A DNA stretch of 64,000 bases from Gnetum montanum (taxonomy: Eukaryota; Streptophyta; Gnetopsida; Gnetales; Gnetaceae), in the NCBI GenBank assembly GCA_015680685.1, contig MNCI01033650.1:993798-1057797 (forward strand). Reading direction: 5' to 3'. This document shows positions 33,590-43,267 of the stretch, one piece after another; the first letter of the stretch is position 1, and each line of letters starts with the position of its first letter. A model generated the notes under the pieces. The model saw nothing but the letters and a program-made list of their open reading frames with translations, searched no databases and was not told the origin of the DNA. Both the position numbers and the translations under genes were made by a program.

Positions 33590-35279
33590 TGAAACACCCT
33601 AAAAGAAAATGTGGGATCATCCTGGCTTCACCAAGCTCTTGTAGTCCACACAGCACCATGGTAGTCCATTGGGAAAAGAATGTTATGAGTCCAGGATGGC
33701 CGATTTCGGTAAATTTTCTACTTTAGGCATGGGCGAGTTCCGTACCAACTCGTCCGCCTGCCAAAGTAGTCTAAACAGCTGGTAGCCTACTTATAAATGG
33801 TGTCTAGAATCAACAATAGTAGCCTAGGTGCATAGGAGAAGCAGTTCAGCAAGTTTTCTAAGTCACAAAGCCTGCTACGCTACAATGTGTAGCATAGCAA
33901 GCCTCTGAAAACAATGACAGAACGAGATGTTACGCTACGCGATGACATATGGCATAGCATAGCAACAACTTGACTACTCACCTCCCTCATCCAATCTCGA
34001 GTTCTATAGTAATGTTTCTTTTTGCCAGGAAGCAGTGGACCATGTCTGCTGCTACACTATGCTGAGCTACATGGCGCAGCAAGGTGTACCAATCCTGCAG
34101 AAAGGAATAGAAGGCGGTTCGAAAGGAAAAATCAGTGAAGTCTGCAAAACTTGCATCATGGTAGAATAAGCTAAAAATCAACAAAACTATCCCAATTGCT
34201 ATTCTACGCTATGCTACATAGCATAGCATCATGTAGCAAGTATGTGACATATGGCAAGACACGTGGCAAGGTGCTACGCCATGATAAGCAAGCCACATCG
34301 CAAAACACAGTGTAGCAAGCAGGTGACCATGTGACATCAATGCACTCCACCTTAATCGGATCGTTGGCACATACCTCTAGGAGCTGGCAGCACAGTCATG
34401 ACGTAGTAGGATCGTAGTTATTGCTTACATCATGACGGTCTTGTAAACTCAACGGTCACAAACGGTTCGAGTAACACCAGTAAGTTGGCGCAAGTCTGCA
34501 ACAACGTAGTATTCAAATGGTCACCTTTGCTTACCTTCAGCCCTATAAATAGCCTATTAAACAGAACAAAAAGGATCTATGAAAAAAAAGAAAAGGGGAG
34601 TCTCCTTGACTGAAACAAACAAAGAGAAATACCTACAATCTCACAATAAGGGAAAGAAAAGGAGAGGCCAGCAATCTATAAAAGGAGCCTCTCTCGGCTG
34701 GCATAAAGTCTGGGGTCTCATTCTACCACCATGGCAGGATCCTGCCCGCATTGTATATATGTGAAGTCTGTGCCCAAGTGCACAGCTATTCCTATTTCCT
34801 GGCACGCTTTGGTCACTCAGAACTTTCTGCACTCCGTCGCATCGTGCAGCCGATTGTGCCACCCCTTGACTGAATAAATTTGTAGCTCTGAAGTGGTGCA
34901 TGTTCCTAACTGTATGTTATGTTACTTGTTATTTACTATCTAGCTTCCTTGTATTATTTCTATTTTTTTTACCTTCAAGCATCATCTCATATCATTGTCA
35001 CACTTATGTTTATTCACTATTTCGCATCGTTGTTGCATTTTTTTAGTCCCTTTCTTTTCCCGCTGTAATTACCCATAAGCACCATCTCACAACTCATATA
35101 GTTTATATTGCAAAAGGCTATATTGACACCAATGTAAGTCCCTGTTTGATCGACCAAACCGTTCAGGGCACCCCGTGTTCGCACACACCCAGCACCACCC
35201 TCCTACGGGCACGGGATTGGAACTATTGTGTCTGCCGACCTTGGCGTTCTTCCAGCCGCCGATGTTTTTTGTAGCTACA
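33590..35279 (+). mobile_element. Inner element 3' LTR
   Basis: It is collinear with 20021-21694, starts TGAAACACCC and ends TAGCTACA. TATAAAAG is at 34677-34684, and a second TATAAATAGCC is near 34545. It is followed by the ATAAG duplication and then by the continuation of the outer LTR. Confidence 0.95.
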
Positions 35280-35284
35280 ATAAG
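35280..35284 (+). repeat. Target-site duplication ATAAG, right copy (inner element)
   Basis: ATAAG is followed by AACCATATAGACTAAGTG, which continues the outer LTR. The unsplit copy reads ATTATAAGGACCATATAGAC near 46311. Confidence 0.95.
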
Positions 35285-35611
35285 AACCATATAGACTAAG
35301 TGATTAAACAAAATAGCAATCTCTAACAACTCACATTTTTTGACAAAGTTGGCCAAATCTTCTTTATGATAACCAATTACATTTTTATACACAACCTAAC
35401 CATTTTAACATTCACAACAGTAAATACATACTCACATCTAGTAAGTTTTATAACTATGGAGTTTATTTGGAGGTATTTGGACCTTGGTGTGACCAAAGAC
35501 CAGCAAGCACCAAAAGCCTATTTGAAGAACACCTTCAATCTCATGACTTCCTAAGGCCACGAGACAATGAGGGACATATGTTGGTGGTTGCATCCCAAAT
35601 GGTCGCCAACA
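35285..35611 (+). mobile_element. Outer element 5' LTR, second part
   Basis: This is collinear with 46316-46643. It ends GGTCGCCAACA; the other LTR ends GGTCACCAACA. Together the two parts make 3367 bp against 3376 bp for the 3' LTR. Confidence 0.9.
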
Positions 35612-35618
35612 GTTCTTT

Positions 35619-35635
35619 TGGTGCTAGAAGGAGGG
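35619..35635 (+). promoter_or_regulatory. Primer-binding site candidate (outer element)
   Basis: TGGTGCTAGAAGGAGGG lies seven bases after the LTR end and matches the inner element's TGGCACTAGAAGGAGGG at 15 of 17 positions. Confidence 0.65.
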
Positions 35636-35739
35636 CTAAAAATTTTTCCTCTAAGTTCATAAGCCTGATAATCCTAGCACACCAATACTTCTTTGTTTCT
35701 AGTAAACATTTAAGAAATTAGATACTATTTTCAGTTTAT

Positions 35740-37270
35740 GACCAAGAAGATTCATAATTTAGAAGATTTCAAAGGTTCTAAAGAAATTATTGATTATAAG
35801 ATTGATTATTCATCAAAAGAAGAACAAAAAAGGTTTTTTAGTTTGGAATAAGTAGTGGAGTAAACACTAGAAGGATAAGAAGATGACCTCTTATGTTTGA
35901 TTTATTAGTCTATAAGAGAAAGTCAAGGAAGTATAAGAATTCAATGAGCAAAAGAAATTCTAATAGGATGGAAAATACTTGGCAAAGAGTCACACCATTA
36001 GGATTCTAGAATGACAAGGATATTCCTGAGGTAGTTTACAAATATTTTCCTAATCCTTCCATTACTAGAAAAGCTTACTTGGCTAAAGAATACATTCATT
36101 TATTTGAGCCAGCTTTAGCTCATGCAAATGTTCAACACCAAGATCAAGCTTGTAGGTTGTTTGTGGCAAATATAAAGGATATGGCTCATATTTGATATTC
36201 AAACTTACCAAGAAATAGTACAAAAGTTGAGATGATATGAAATTTTTTTTCTTTGCCTAATTTGGAAATCAATTACACCAACAACTATACTATGAACTAG
36301 CATAAGCTAAGCAAGGAGTTAAAGAGTCAATTAGAGATTTCAACATTAAGTTTTAATGAATTCTTGGACTCTTTCAAAGACAATATATATCATCAAATGA
36401 AATCCCAATATTTTAATTTCATTGAGAAGAACTCCAAACTTGCTAACATTGAATGACTAATTTAGTATACAAGTAGAAAAAAAACTAAATTTGAACAATG
36501 AAGAGATTATCACAACTCAAAAAAGAGAAGAGAAAATGATGATTCCTATGCAATATTTTGATAAACTTAAAGCATTACCGAGACCATCTCATATTAATAT
36601 AGAACAAGAGTTAGAAAGTAGAGAATTTGAAAAATAACAATTAATGAGGGACTTGTCCAACAAAGTGGTGAAACTAGAGAAAGCTTTCACAAAAGTTAAA
36701 ATCAAGGAAGAAAAGAAAAATAGAAAATATAAGCATCAAGATACTAAGTTAGTAGAATATGGGGATGAAAGTGATGTTTTTATGTCCAACTTCCTTGATA
36801 TTGAATCAAATATTTAGCTATCAAGTGTTCATTACATAAGCAAATCTTCAAATAATGAATCTAGTCATACTTCTTCTCTATCAAGTTTCAAAGTGGATAT
36901 ATCATCAGATGAAGAGTGTAATAACAAAGAAAATGAATATAATCTCTGATCAAAAGAAAGATTAACTACTTCTAGGCCTCCAAACATTATTTCTGATCCA
37001 TCTACTAAGAGAAAGGCTTTTGAGCCAACTAGAAGATAGAAAAATAAAGGTAAAAAAGATCAAGCATAGTAGAGTACTCAAAATCAATCATTTAATAAAT
37101 GTATGAAGAAACCAAGCTTTTATGAAGATGGATAATATGATTTAATTGAAGATCTTAAACATTTCAAAGCCAACATTAGCATATATTAATTACTATAGAT
37201 AGGAGATCAACAAAGAAAGGCTTTAGAGTTTATTAAAGGTAAAAGAAGAGTTAAAGAGTTAGAGTTAAGC
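35740..37270 (+). pseudogene. gag: Ty3/gypsy gag, heavily decayed (outer element)
   Basis: Coding-like stretches are split by stops and shifts. The best part is near 36060-36240: A-Y-L-A-K-E-Y-I-H-L-F-E-P-A-L-A, then A-C-R-L-F-V-A-N-I-K-D-M-A-H-I, a stop where Trp is usual, then Y-S-N-L-P. This is the L...A..W-Y..L pattern of gypsy capsids. A charged Lys/Glu-rich and Ser-rich part follows (36540-37080). No zinc knuckle is visible. Confidence 0.6.
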
Positions 37271-37273
37271 TAT

Positions 37274-37710
37274 GTGTCCAACATTGATGAGAAAACAAAA
37301 ACTAGCTATGATTGTACTCCTGATAAAGAAGCTCCTCCTTTTCTTTTGACGATGAAGTTAAAGGAAAATTATCTTCATAATTGTTTAGTTGATTGTCAAG
37401 CTACATTTACTATTATGCCATTGTCTATATGTAAAAATCTTGGTTTGATTCCTAAAAAATACAATAATAATATTGTTCAAATGGATAAAAGTAGAGTGAA
37501 GATTATGGATCAGTTATCCAATCTTCTATTGGAAATCACTTCTAAACCTCATATGAAAAGTAGAGTAACTATTTAAGTAGCAAATATACTAGATTCACAT
37601 AGTTTTTTGTTAAGTAGAAGTTGGAGTAAAAATTTCTTTGACTACATATCAATAGATTATTCACACATGTGGCTACCTTGGAAAGGAGGACCGAATTAAA
37701 TATACATTTA
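37274..37710 (+). pseudogene. Retropepsin-like protease and linker (outer element)
   Basis: The frame at 37274-37576 contains H-N-C-L-V-D-C-Q-A-T-F-T-I-M-P-L-S-I-C-K-N-L-G-L, matching the V-D-S-G-A-x-x-N-I-M-P pattern. Ser-Gly is replaced by Cys-Gln, so the active site is damaged. After a stop, H-S-F-L-L-S-R-S-W and Y-S-H-M-W-L-P-W-K-G near 37600-37695 are the strand typical of the end of this protease in plant gypsy elements. Confidence 0.75.
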
Positions 37711-37834
37711 TAGTAAGTCTTTGATGAATGAAAACATTACTTCGAATGGAAAGAATAAGAATTTTGAAACAAAACTTTTTGAAGTCAAAATTTTCACATT
37801 TCAAGAAGTTGATAACTTAGAGAAATAAGAACCT

Positions 37835-38308
37835 CAAGATGAGAGCAAATGGAAACTATACTTTGATGGTTCTTGTAATTCAAAAGATCCAAGGGCTGGA
37901 GTAGCTCTAGTAGAGGATGATTTCATAAAAATATTCAAGCAAATTCCTCTATCTTTTTCTTGTACTAACAACAAGGATAAATATGAAGCTTTGTGTATTA
38001 GAATTAAAACAACATTAGAAAAAGAAATCAAGGCAATCACCATAAAAGGAGACTCAAGATTAGTTTGTAAATAGATTAAAGGTAATTGTGTGGTAAAAAT
38101 CTCACTCTAGAAACCTTATAAACATGTTGCCTACAAAATGTTGGATCAATTTTATCACTACCAAATAGAATATATAGGTAGAAAGGATAATTATATAGAA
38201 AATGACTTAGCAAAATTAGCTTCAACATTATACATGAGAAAGATAAAAGGTTATGAAGGTGTAATGATCGAGAATGAACATCAATCATTAGTACTAGATA
38301 ACATTAAG
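37835..38308 (+). pseudogene. Archaeal-type RNase H between protease and RT (outer element)
   Basis: W-K-L-Y-F-D-G-S-C-N starts at 37850. It is followed by A-G-V-A-L-V-E-D-D, C-T-N-N-K-D-K-Y-E-A-L near 37963, I-K-G-D-S-R-L-V near 38045 and N-D-L-A-K-L-A near 38202, giving the D...E...D...D order of an RNase H with the TNN motif. Stops occur at about 38072 and 38108. In K-D-K-Y-E-A-L the preceding Glu usual at A-E-Y-E-A is Asp-Lys. It lies upstream of the RT; in the inner element this domain type follows the RT-linked RNase H. Confidence 0.8.
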
Positions 38309-38376
38309 TAATTATAGGTATTTGAAGATGATGATCAATTGCTTAGATTCTTAAGGAATAAACAAGAATTTGAAAG

Positions 38377-39185
38377 TGATGAGCGGCGAGGTATTCCCAT
38401 GCTCAAGCATACAAATACGAGCGTCCATGCATGATCCAGTCAAATTCCAAGGACTAAGTGCTTATGCACCTTTGTGGAACAAGGATGGGTTGATCAATCA
38501 TTGTCTTCCCAAACTTACTTGTATAGCATGATTGTATGGTTAAGTAAACTTGAGGTACATAATTTTTATAGTTTTTATGTTTTTATGTCCTAGTGCTGCA
38601 AAGGGAGGAGAGAGATAACTAAGTAACTAATTTTAATTTAACTACTCAACTATGCTTTAACTAGTCCTAACATTAGCATCTGTTCTCACTTGCTGTACAC
38701 ATCTTGAACTAGTGAAACATTACTGGGATTACCAAACGCTAATCGTTACTGGGTTACCAAGTGTTACACACATGCTCGAAGTGATCGTACTGAGTGTGCT
38801 TACTTAAGAGAGTTGTAGGGTGAGAGAGAGAACATTAATTAACTAAGGAAAGCATTAAGTAATAGTAATTAACATTAATTAATCTATTCTAAATCCTGCA
38901 AGGTTTATCACAAAGTTCATCTTTATTGCCATACACAAGGTGTGCTCAGGTACACAATGCTCGAATAAAGATCCGTTCACTTTATGACTCCTACTGCGGG
39001 CACACAGAAATAATTCTATCTTTGGAAAGGGAAAAAGGCAAGAGTTTGGGTAAGGGACTAAGACTAACTATGCAAACCAAGTGTGCCCACCTCTTATTTA
39101 TAGGCAATGAGGTAGGCCCCGATATCGCATACTCGATATTGTGTGGAAGGCTCCGATATCATGGACGTGATATCATGGCTCATCA
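38377..39185 (-). mobile_element. Solo LTR, inverted, in outer pol
   Basis: The 809-bp sequence is the reverse complement of an LTR matching 53528-54357. The ends TGATGAGC and GCTCATCA are inverted repeats of each other. GAAAG flanks both sides (38372-38376 and 39186-39190). There is no internal region, so it is probably the product of LTR-LTR recombination. The reversed TATA box (TATTTATA) is at 39095-39102, with GATATC words upstream of it in minus sense. Confidence 0.95.
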
Positions 39186-39359
39186 GAAAGTCAAATCATA
39201 CCTGAAATAGCATGAAGCTTTAACACAAATTTTATTCCCAAAAAAGTAATTGATTATGAACATAAATTTAACAAAAATTTTCTTACTGGAAAGGATATAC
39301 AGAATCTAGATAACCAAGCTTATGAAGTAATAAATCTTGGATCTACTAACATACCAAAA

Positions 39360-40247
39360 ATGTTAAGTCTTACAAAGGAAAAGGATTTAGTCTTCAAGAA
39401 ACATTTATTTTTACTTCTGAAAAATAATTTGAAAAGTTTTGCTTCGTTTTATGCTAATCCTAAAAATTTTACACCAAATGTGATAACACATAAAATTCCT
39501 TTGATAGATGATTGTAAGACAATTAAGCAAAAACAAAGGAAATTTAATCCATCATTTGAACCAACTATGGAAGGTAAGATCAAGAAGTTATTACAAGCTT
39601 AAATCATATGTCTAGTCCAATATTCAACATGGCTTGCTAACCTTGTGCCAATAAGAAAGAAAAATGATGATATTAGGCTTTGTGTGGATTTGAAAAATTT
39701 GAATGAAGCCTCAGAAAAAGATAAATACCCACTTCCTAAAATTGATAAAATGTTGATTAAAGTATCAATTTTTCAAGTATATTCTTGTTTAGATGGTTTT
39801 TTAGGATATAATCAAATTATGGTAGATAAGGATGAAAAATATAAAATAGCATTTATTACCAAGTGGGAAACCTTTGCTTACCAAAGAATGTCATTTTGAT
39901 TGTCAAATGTTAGAGCTACTTTTCAAAGAGCAATGGATTTAGCCTTTAAAGGTTTCATAGTTAAGTTTGTTGTTGTTTATTTAGATGATATCACCATCTT
40001 TTCAAAAAGAAAGGAAGATCATATTGGTCATCTTATACAAGTTTTTGACAAATGTTGTGAATATGGCATTTCATTAAATCTTAAGAAATGTATCTTTGGG
40101 GTTAACTCTAAAATTTTACTAGGCCATGTAATCTATCAAGAAGGAATTGTTATAGACAACTCCCAAATCCAAGTAGTACAAAATAGCAAGCATCCTACAA
40201 GTAAAAAGTCTCTTAGATCTTTTTTTTGGAAAGATAGATTTCATTAA
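39360..40247 (+). pseudogene. pol: Reverse transcriptase (outer element)
   Basis: One frame with stops at 39600 and 39897. RT motifs are P-I-R-K-K-N-D-D-I-R-L-C-V-D near 39645, L-N-E-A-S-E-K-D-K-Y-P-L-P-K near 39700, Y-S-C-L-D-G-F-L-G-Y-N-Q near 39780, F-A-Y-Q-R-M-S-F near 39876 and V-V-Y-L-D-D-I-T-I-F-S near 39975 (catalytic Y-L-D-D). G-H-V-I then continues the thumb region. A run of T near 40218 shifts the frame before the RNase H. Confidence 0.9.
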
Positions 40248-40906
40248 GAAATTTATCCCAGGATTCACTGAAATTACGAAACCTCTAACGCATATGCTAA
40301 AGAAAGATTTCCTAGTAGAGAAAACACTAGAATTAGAGAAATATTTATCAGAAATTAAGAAATCCATTCAAGAAGCTCCTTATTTGGTAGACCCAAAATT
40401 GAAAGAAGACTTTTGGTTATATGCTTTTGCTTTAAATGATTCAGTTGCTACCATTTTAACTCAAAAAATGAAAGCCAAGATGAACCGATTGGATTTTTTG
40501 GATATCAATTGAAAGGTTTGAAGCTAAATTATTCAGACTTAGAGAAACAAGCATTCGTAGTTGTTAGGGCACTTCTACGTTTCAAATGTTATTTGGAAAG
40601 CTCATTAGTTCATGTCATGCTAATTGAGCTTGCAGTCAAACAATCTTAGCTCAAAATGAAATTGGATTAAAAACAGGAAAGTGGCTCATAAATCTTCAAA
40701 GTTTCAAATTTTCATTAGAAATATGCAAAACTATTAAAGGAATGGAATTGTCCAAGTTAATGGCTAAAGAAAAGGAAATATCCGTATTAAAAACTCATGA
40801 AGGAAATTGATATGATTAGATTCTAGAATTCCTTAATACAAAAAAAATTTCCAATAACCTAAGTACAATTTAGAAGAGAGCGTTTTTCAAAAAGGTACAT
40901 AAATTT
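40248..40906 (+). pseudogene. RT-linked RNase H, decayed (outer element)
   Basis: F-I-P-G-F-T-E-I-T-K-P-L-T near 40255 and E-D-F-W-L-Y-A-F-A-L-N-D-S-V-A-T-I-L-T-Q near 40405 match the usual RT-connection/RNase H start. The rest is broken by frameshifts; Y-S-D-L-E-K-Q-A near 40530 is still readable. Confidence 0.7.
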
Positions 40907-42057
40907 GTGGTTAAACATGGAATCTTATATAGAAAGTATTTCAGAGGGGTTTTGTTGGAATGTGTTCATAATGATCAAATTGGTCCTATCTTAGAACAAT
41001 TCCATTATCATTCTAATTTTTTTATGAATCTCCTAAGTCTACAATGCAACATATACTTCATTATGGTTTTTATTGGCCTAGTATATATCAAGATATTATC
41101 CTAAAATTTCTAAGATGTTACAAATGTCAAATTCATGGACCAAAAATCAAAAAGCATAGAGCTCTTTTAAAAATGTTAATTGCAGATAGACCATTTCAAC
41201 AATGGGGCTTAGATTTCATTGGTACAATTAATCCTTCAAGAGCTAAACATAAGTCTATTCCCATAGCTACCAATTACTTTACCAAATGGTCTAAAGTAAA
41301 GGCTCCAAAGAAAAGTTCAGCATCAAATGTCATTAAGTTGTTGGAAGATCTGATTCTAAGTCATTTTTATCTACTTGAAGTGTTGGTATCTAATAAAGGA
41401 CTAGCTTTTCAATTTGAGGAATTTATAACTTGGGCATTGGAAAAATCCATCTTTCTATTTTCTTCTTCGAATTATTATCCTCAAGGAAATGGCTTGGTTG
41501 AATCTACAAATAAAAAGCTTATTTTCTACATTAAAAAGTCTATGGAAGGAAATCCAAGAAATTGGATTGATTACTTACAATCTACATTATGGACTAATCA
41601 TATAAGATTTAAGAAGGCTATTGGAACATCAGCTTATAACTTAGTCTATGGTTTGCTAGTGAGAATTACGAATAAGATTATAAGTTCAACCTTAGATTTT
41701 GTGCAAAGGTATTGTGAAAAAATTAATAAAGATGGAAGTTTCATGATCTTGCTCATCAAAAGAGAGGCCAAAATGTATAGAACTAAAGGTAATTTACTAA
41801 AGAATGCTTCTCAAGTCGAAAGGTGGTTCAATAAGAAGGCTCTAAAAGGAACTTTTAGAGTTGGTGATCTTGTATGATTATGGAATATGAAAAAGTCAAA
41901 TAAGTTTTCAGCAATATGGAGTGGTCCATTTCAAATCAAGAAACAATTATCTAGAGATACATACAAATTAGAGACACTAGATGGAATAGAGTTGTAATTT
42001 CCATATAATGTTTTACACAAAACATTATTTTGGACAACTTCCCATAGCTTAAATCTA
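40907..42057 (+). pseudogene. Integrase (outer element)
   Basis: The zinc-binding end is partial (Y-K-C-Q-I-H-G near 41120). The core has W-G-L-D-F-I-G near 41206 (first Asp present), then V-S-N-K-G-L-A-F near 41386, where the second catalytic Asp is replaced (usual form T-D-N-G), and Q-G-N-G-L-V-E-S-T-N near 41482 (Glu present). The frame runs 41044-41877, then stops, but continues with W-S-G-P-F-Q-I-K-K near 41920 and N-V-L-H-K-T-L-F-W to 42057. No chromodomain is seen. Confidence 0.85.
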
Positions 42058-42152
42058 TATGTATATAATATAGTAATATCTAATATTTAGTATACATAGT
42101 ATTGCGTAATAAACCTTTTATATATATGTTTAGTAGTAATATATGTAATAAA

Positions 42153-42179
42153 CAGTATATATATATATATATATATATA
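42153..42179. repeat. AT dinucleotide microsatellite
   Basis: About thirteen TA repeats occur in the 3' non-coding part of the outer element. Confidence 0.9.
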
Positions 42180-42495
42180 ACTGTAACATATATATCCTAT
42201 GTATATGCTTAGATAAATCTATATAGTATTATTAAAACAAGTACAAGTTAGAGTACTAGTTTAAATAATATTTAATTTAAGTGTTAGTTAAATTATTTAA
42301 TTCATAGTTTCTCAACGAATCATTACTAGTAAGTGGGATTGATGGTCAGATAATGACTTACTGGTAAATTAATTTCAACAACCAAATAGTGAAATTCAAA
42401 TTAGCCTACCATATAATGATGAAAAGATAATTAATTTTGACTAAGTGGCAAAGTTGGTTAGTGAAATTGGTGGGAATTTCAAACTTAACCTACAC

Positions 42496-42502
42496 TATAT
42501 AA
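42496..42502 (+). promoter_or_regulatory. Possible internal TATA box before a 3' ORF remnant
   Basis: TATATAA in CACTATATAAGGAG lies 92 bases before an ATG at 42588 that opens a coding-like stretch. The region between integrase and LTR is otherwise non-coding. It could be chance in AT-rich DNA. Confidence 0.35.
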
Positions 42503-42587
42503 GGAGATGATAATTTTTTAGACATGCATCATTTCTCAATTCAAGGTTTAGGTAAAAAAATAAAGTGTTTAAGTGAGACATAGAAAA

Positions 42588-43080
42588 ATGGTTCTTGAAG
42601 AAAAAGCAATGAGAAGGCCATTTATCCCATATGTCATGGGATGTTGTCCAGAGCATGTATTAAGAGCTTATTATCAGGAAACTACTCATGGAGCATCAAG
42701 TGAATTTAGATGAGTTTAGATTTCTCACTGGTGGATTCTCCATACATTCCAATATTTAGGGTAGCTTCCATGAATGTGACACTTAATCTGAATACCAAGA
42801 AGAGTCCAATAAAGATGATTCTTGGAAACAAGCTTTAATGTCTAAAGACATAGAAGCATCTAATTGGAGAGAACCCCAAAAAATAGCAGGTAAAGTTATG
42901 GATGCAAAGGAGACAAAAATAGTTGTGGAAAGCAAAGGTAAAGACTAAGTTATGGCTTCAACTAGTTGAGAAGAGGAAAGAAAAGCATTCATCATAGTTG
43001 AAATTACTTATGAAAGGGTTCATGATATGAGAATCCCTAAAAGAGCTACTTTAACTATTCTTTTCCCACCTACATAATAG
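42588..43080 (+). pseudogene. Unidentified extra ORF remnant after integrase
   Basis: ATG 42588 opens M-V-L-E-E-K-A-M-R-R-P-F-I-P-Y-V-M-G-C-C-P-E-H, stopping near 42714. After a shift, charged stretches (D-S-W-K-Q-A-L-M; K-I-A-G-K-V-M-D-A-K-E-T-K-I-V-V-E) run to about 43080. I recognise no family. Its place matches extra 3' ORFs known from some plant gypsy elements. Confidence 0.35.
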
Positions 43081-43267
43081 TTGTATGAGATTGTGTTGTA
43101 TAGTTTTTTTTTTTAGTTTTATTAGAAGTGAGGTTTTCATTTACTCAAAACCTAAATTTGACGAAATTTTTCCTCATAAAAAAAAGATTTCTATTTCTAT
43201 GTAAAAAGAAAAGTTTCCAATAAGCTCTATGTTTCATAGCTAAAGTGCAAAAAGGGCGAGTAAGAAA

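Larger units (their letters stand above)
20021..35279 (+). mobile_element. Inner Ty3/gypsy element, Tat-like, complete ends
   Basis: The 15,259-bp element has 1674-bp and 1690-bp LTRs starting TGAAACACCC and an ATAAG target duplication. It carries a primer site, a long repeat-bearing leader, gag-protease, a 2.5 kb antisense gene remnant, RT-RNase H with a truncated second RNase H, an N-terminally truncated integrase, a repeat-bearing 3' region and a polypurine tract. The two LTRs differ at roughly one site in twelve over their first 143 bases, mostly transitions. The pol frame holds many stops and one deletion, so it is non-autonomous as it stands. Confidence 0.95.
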
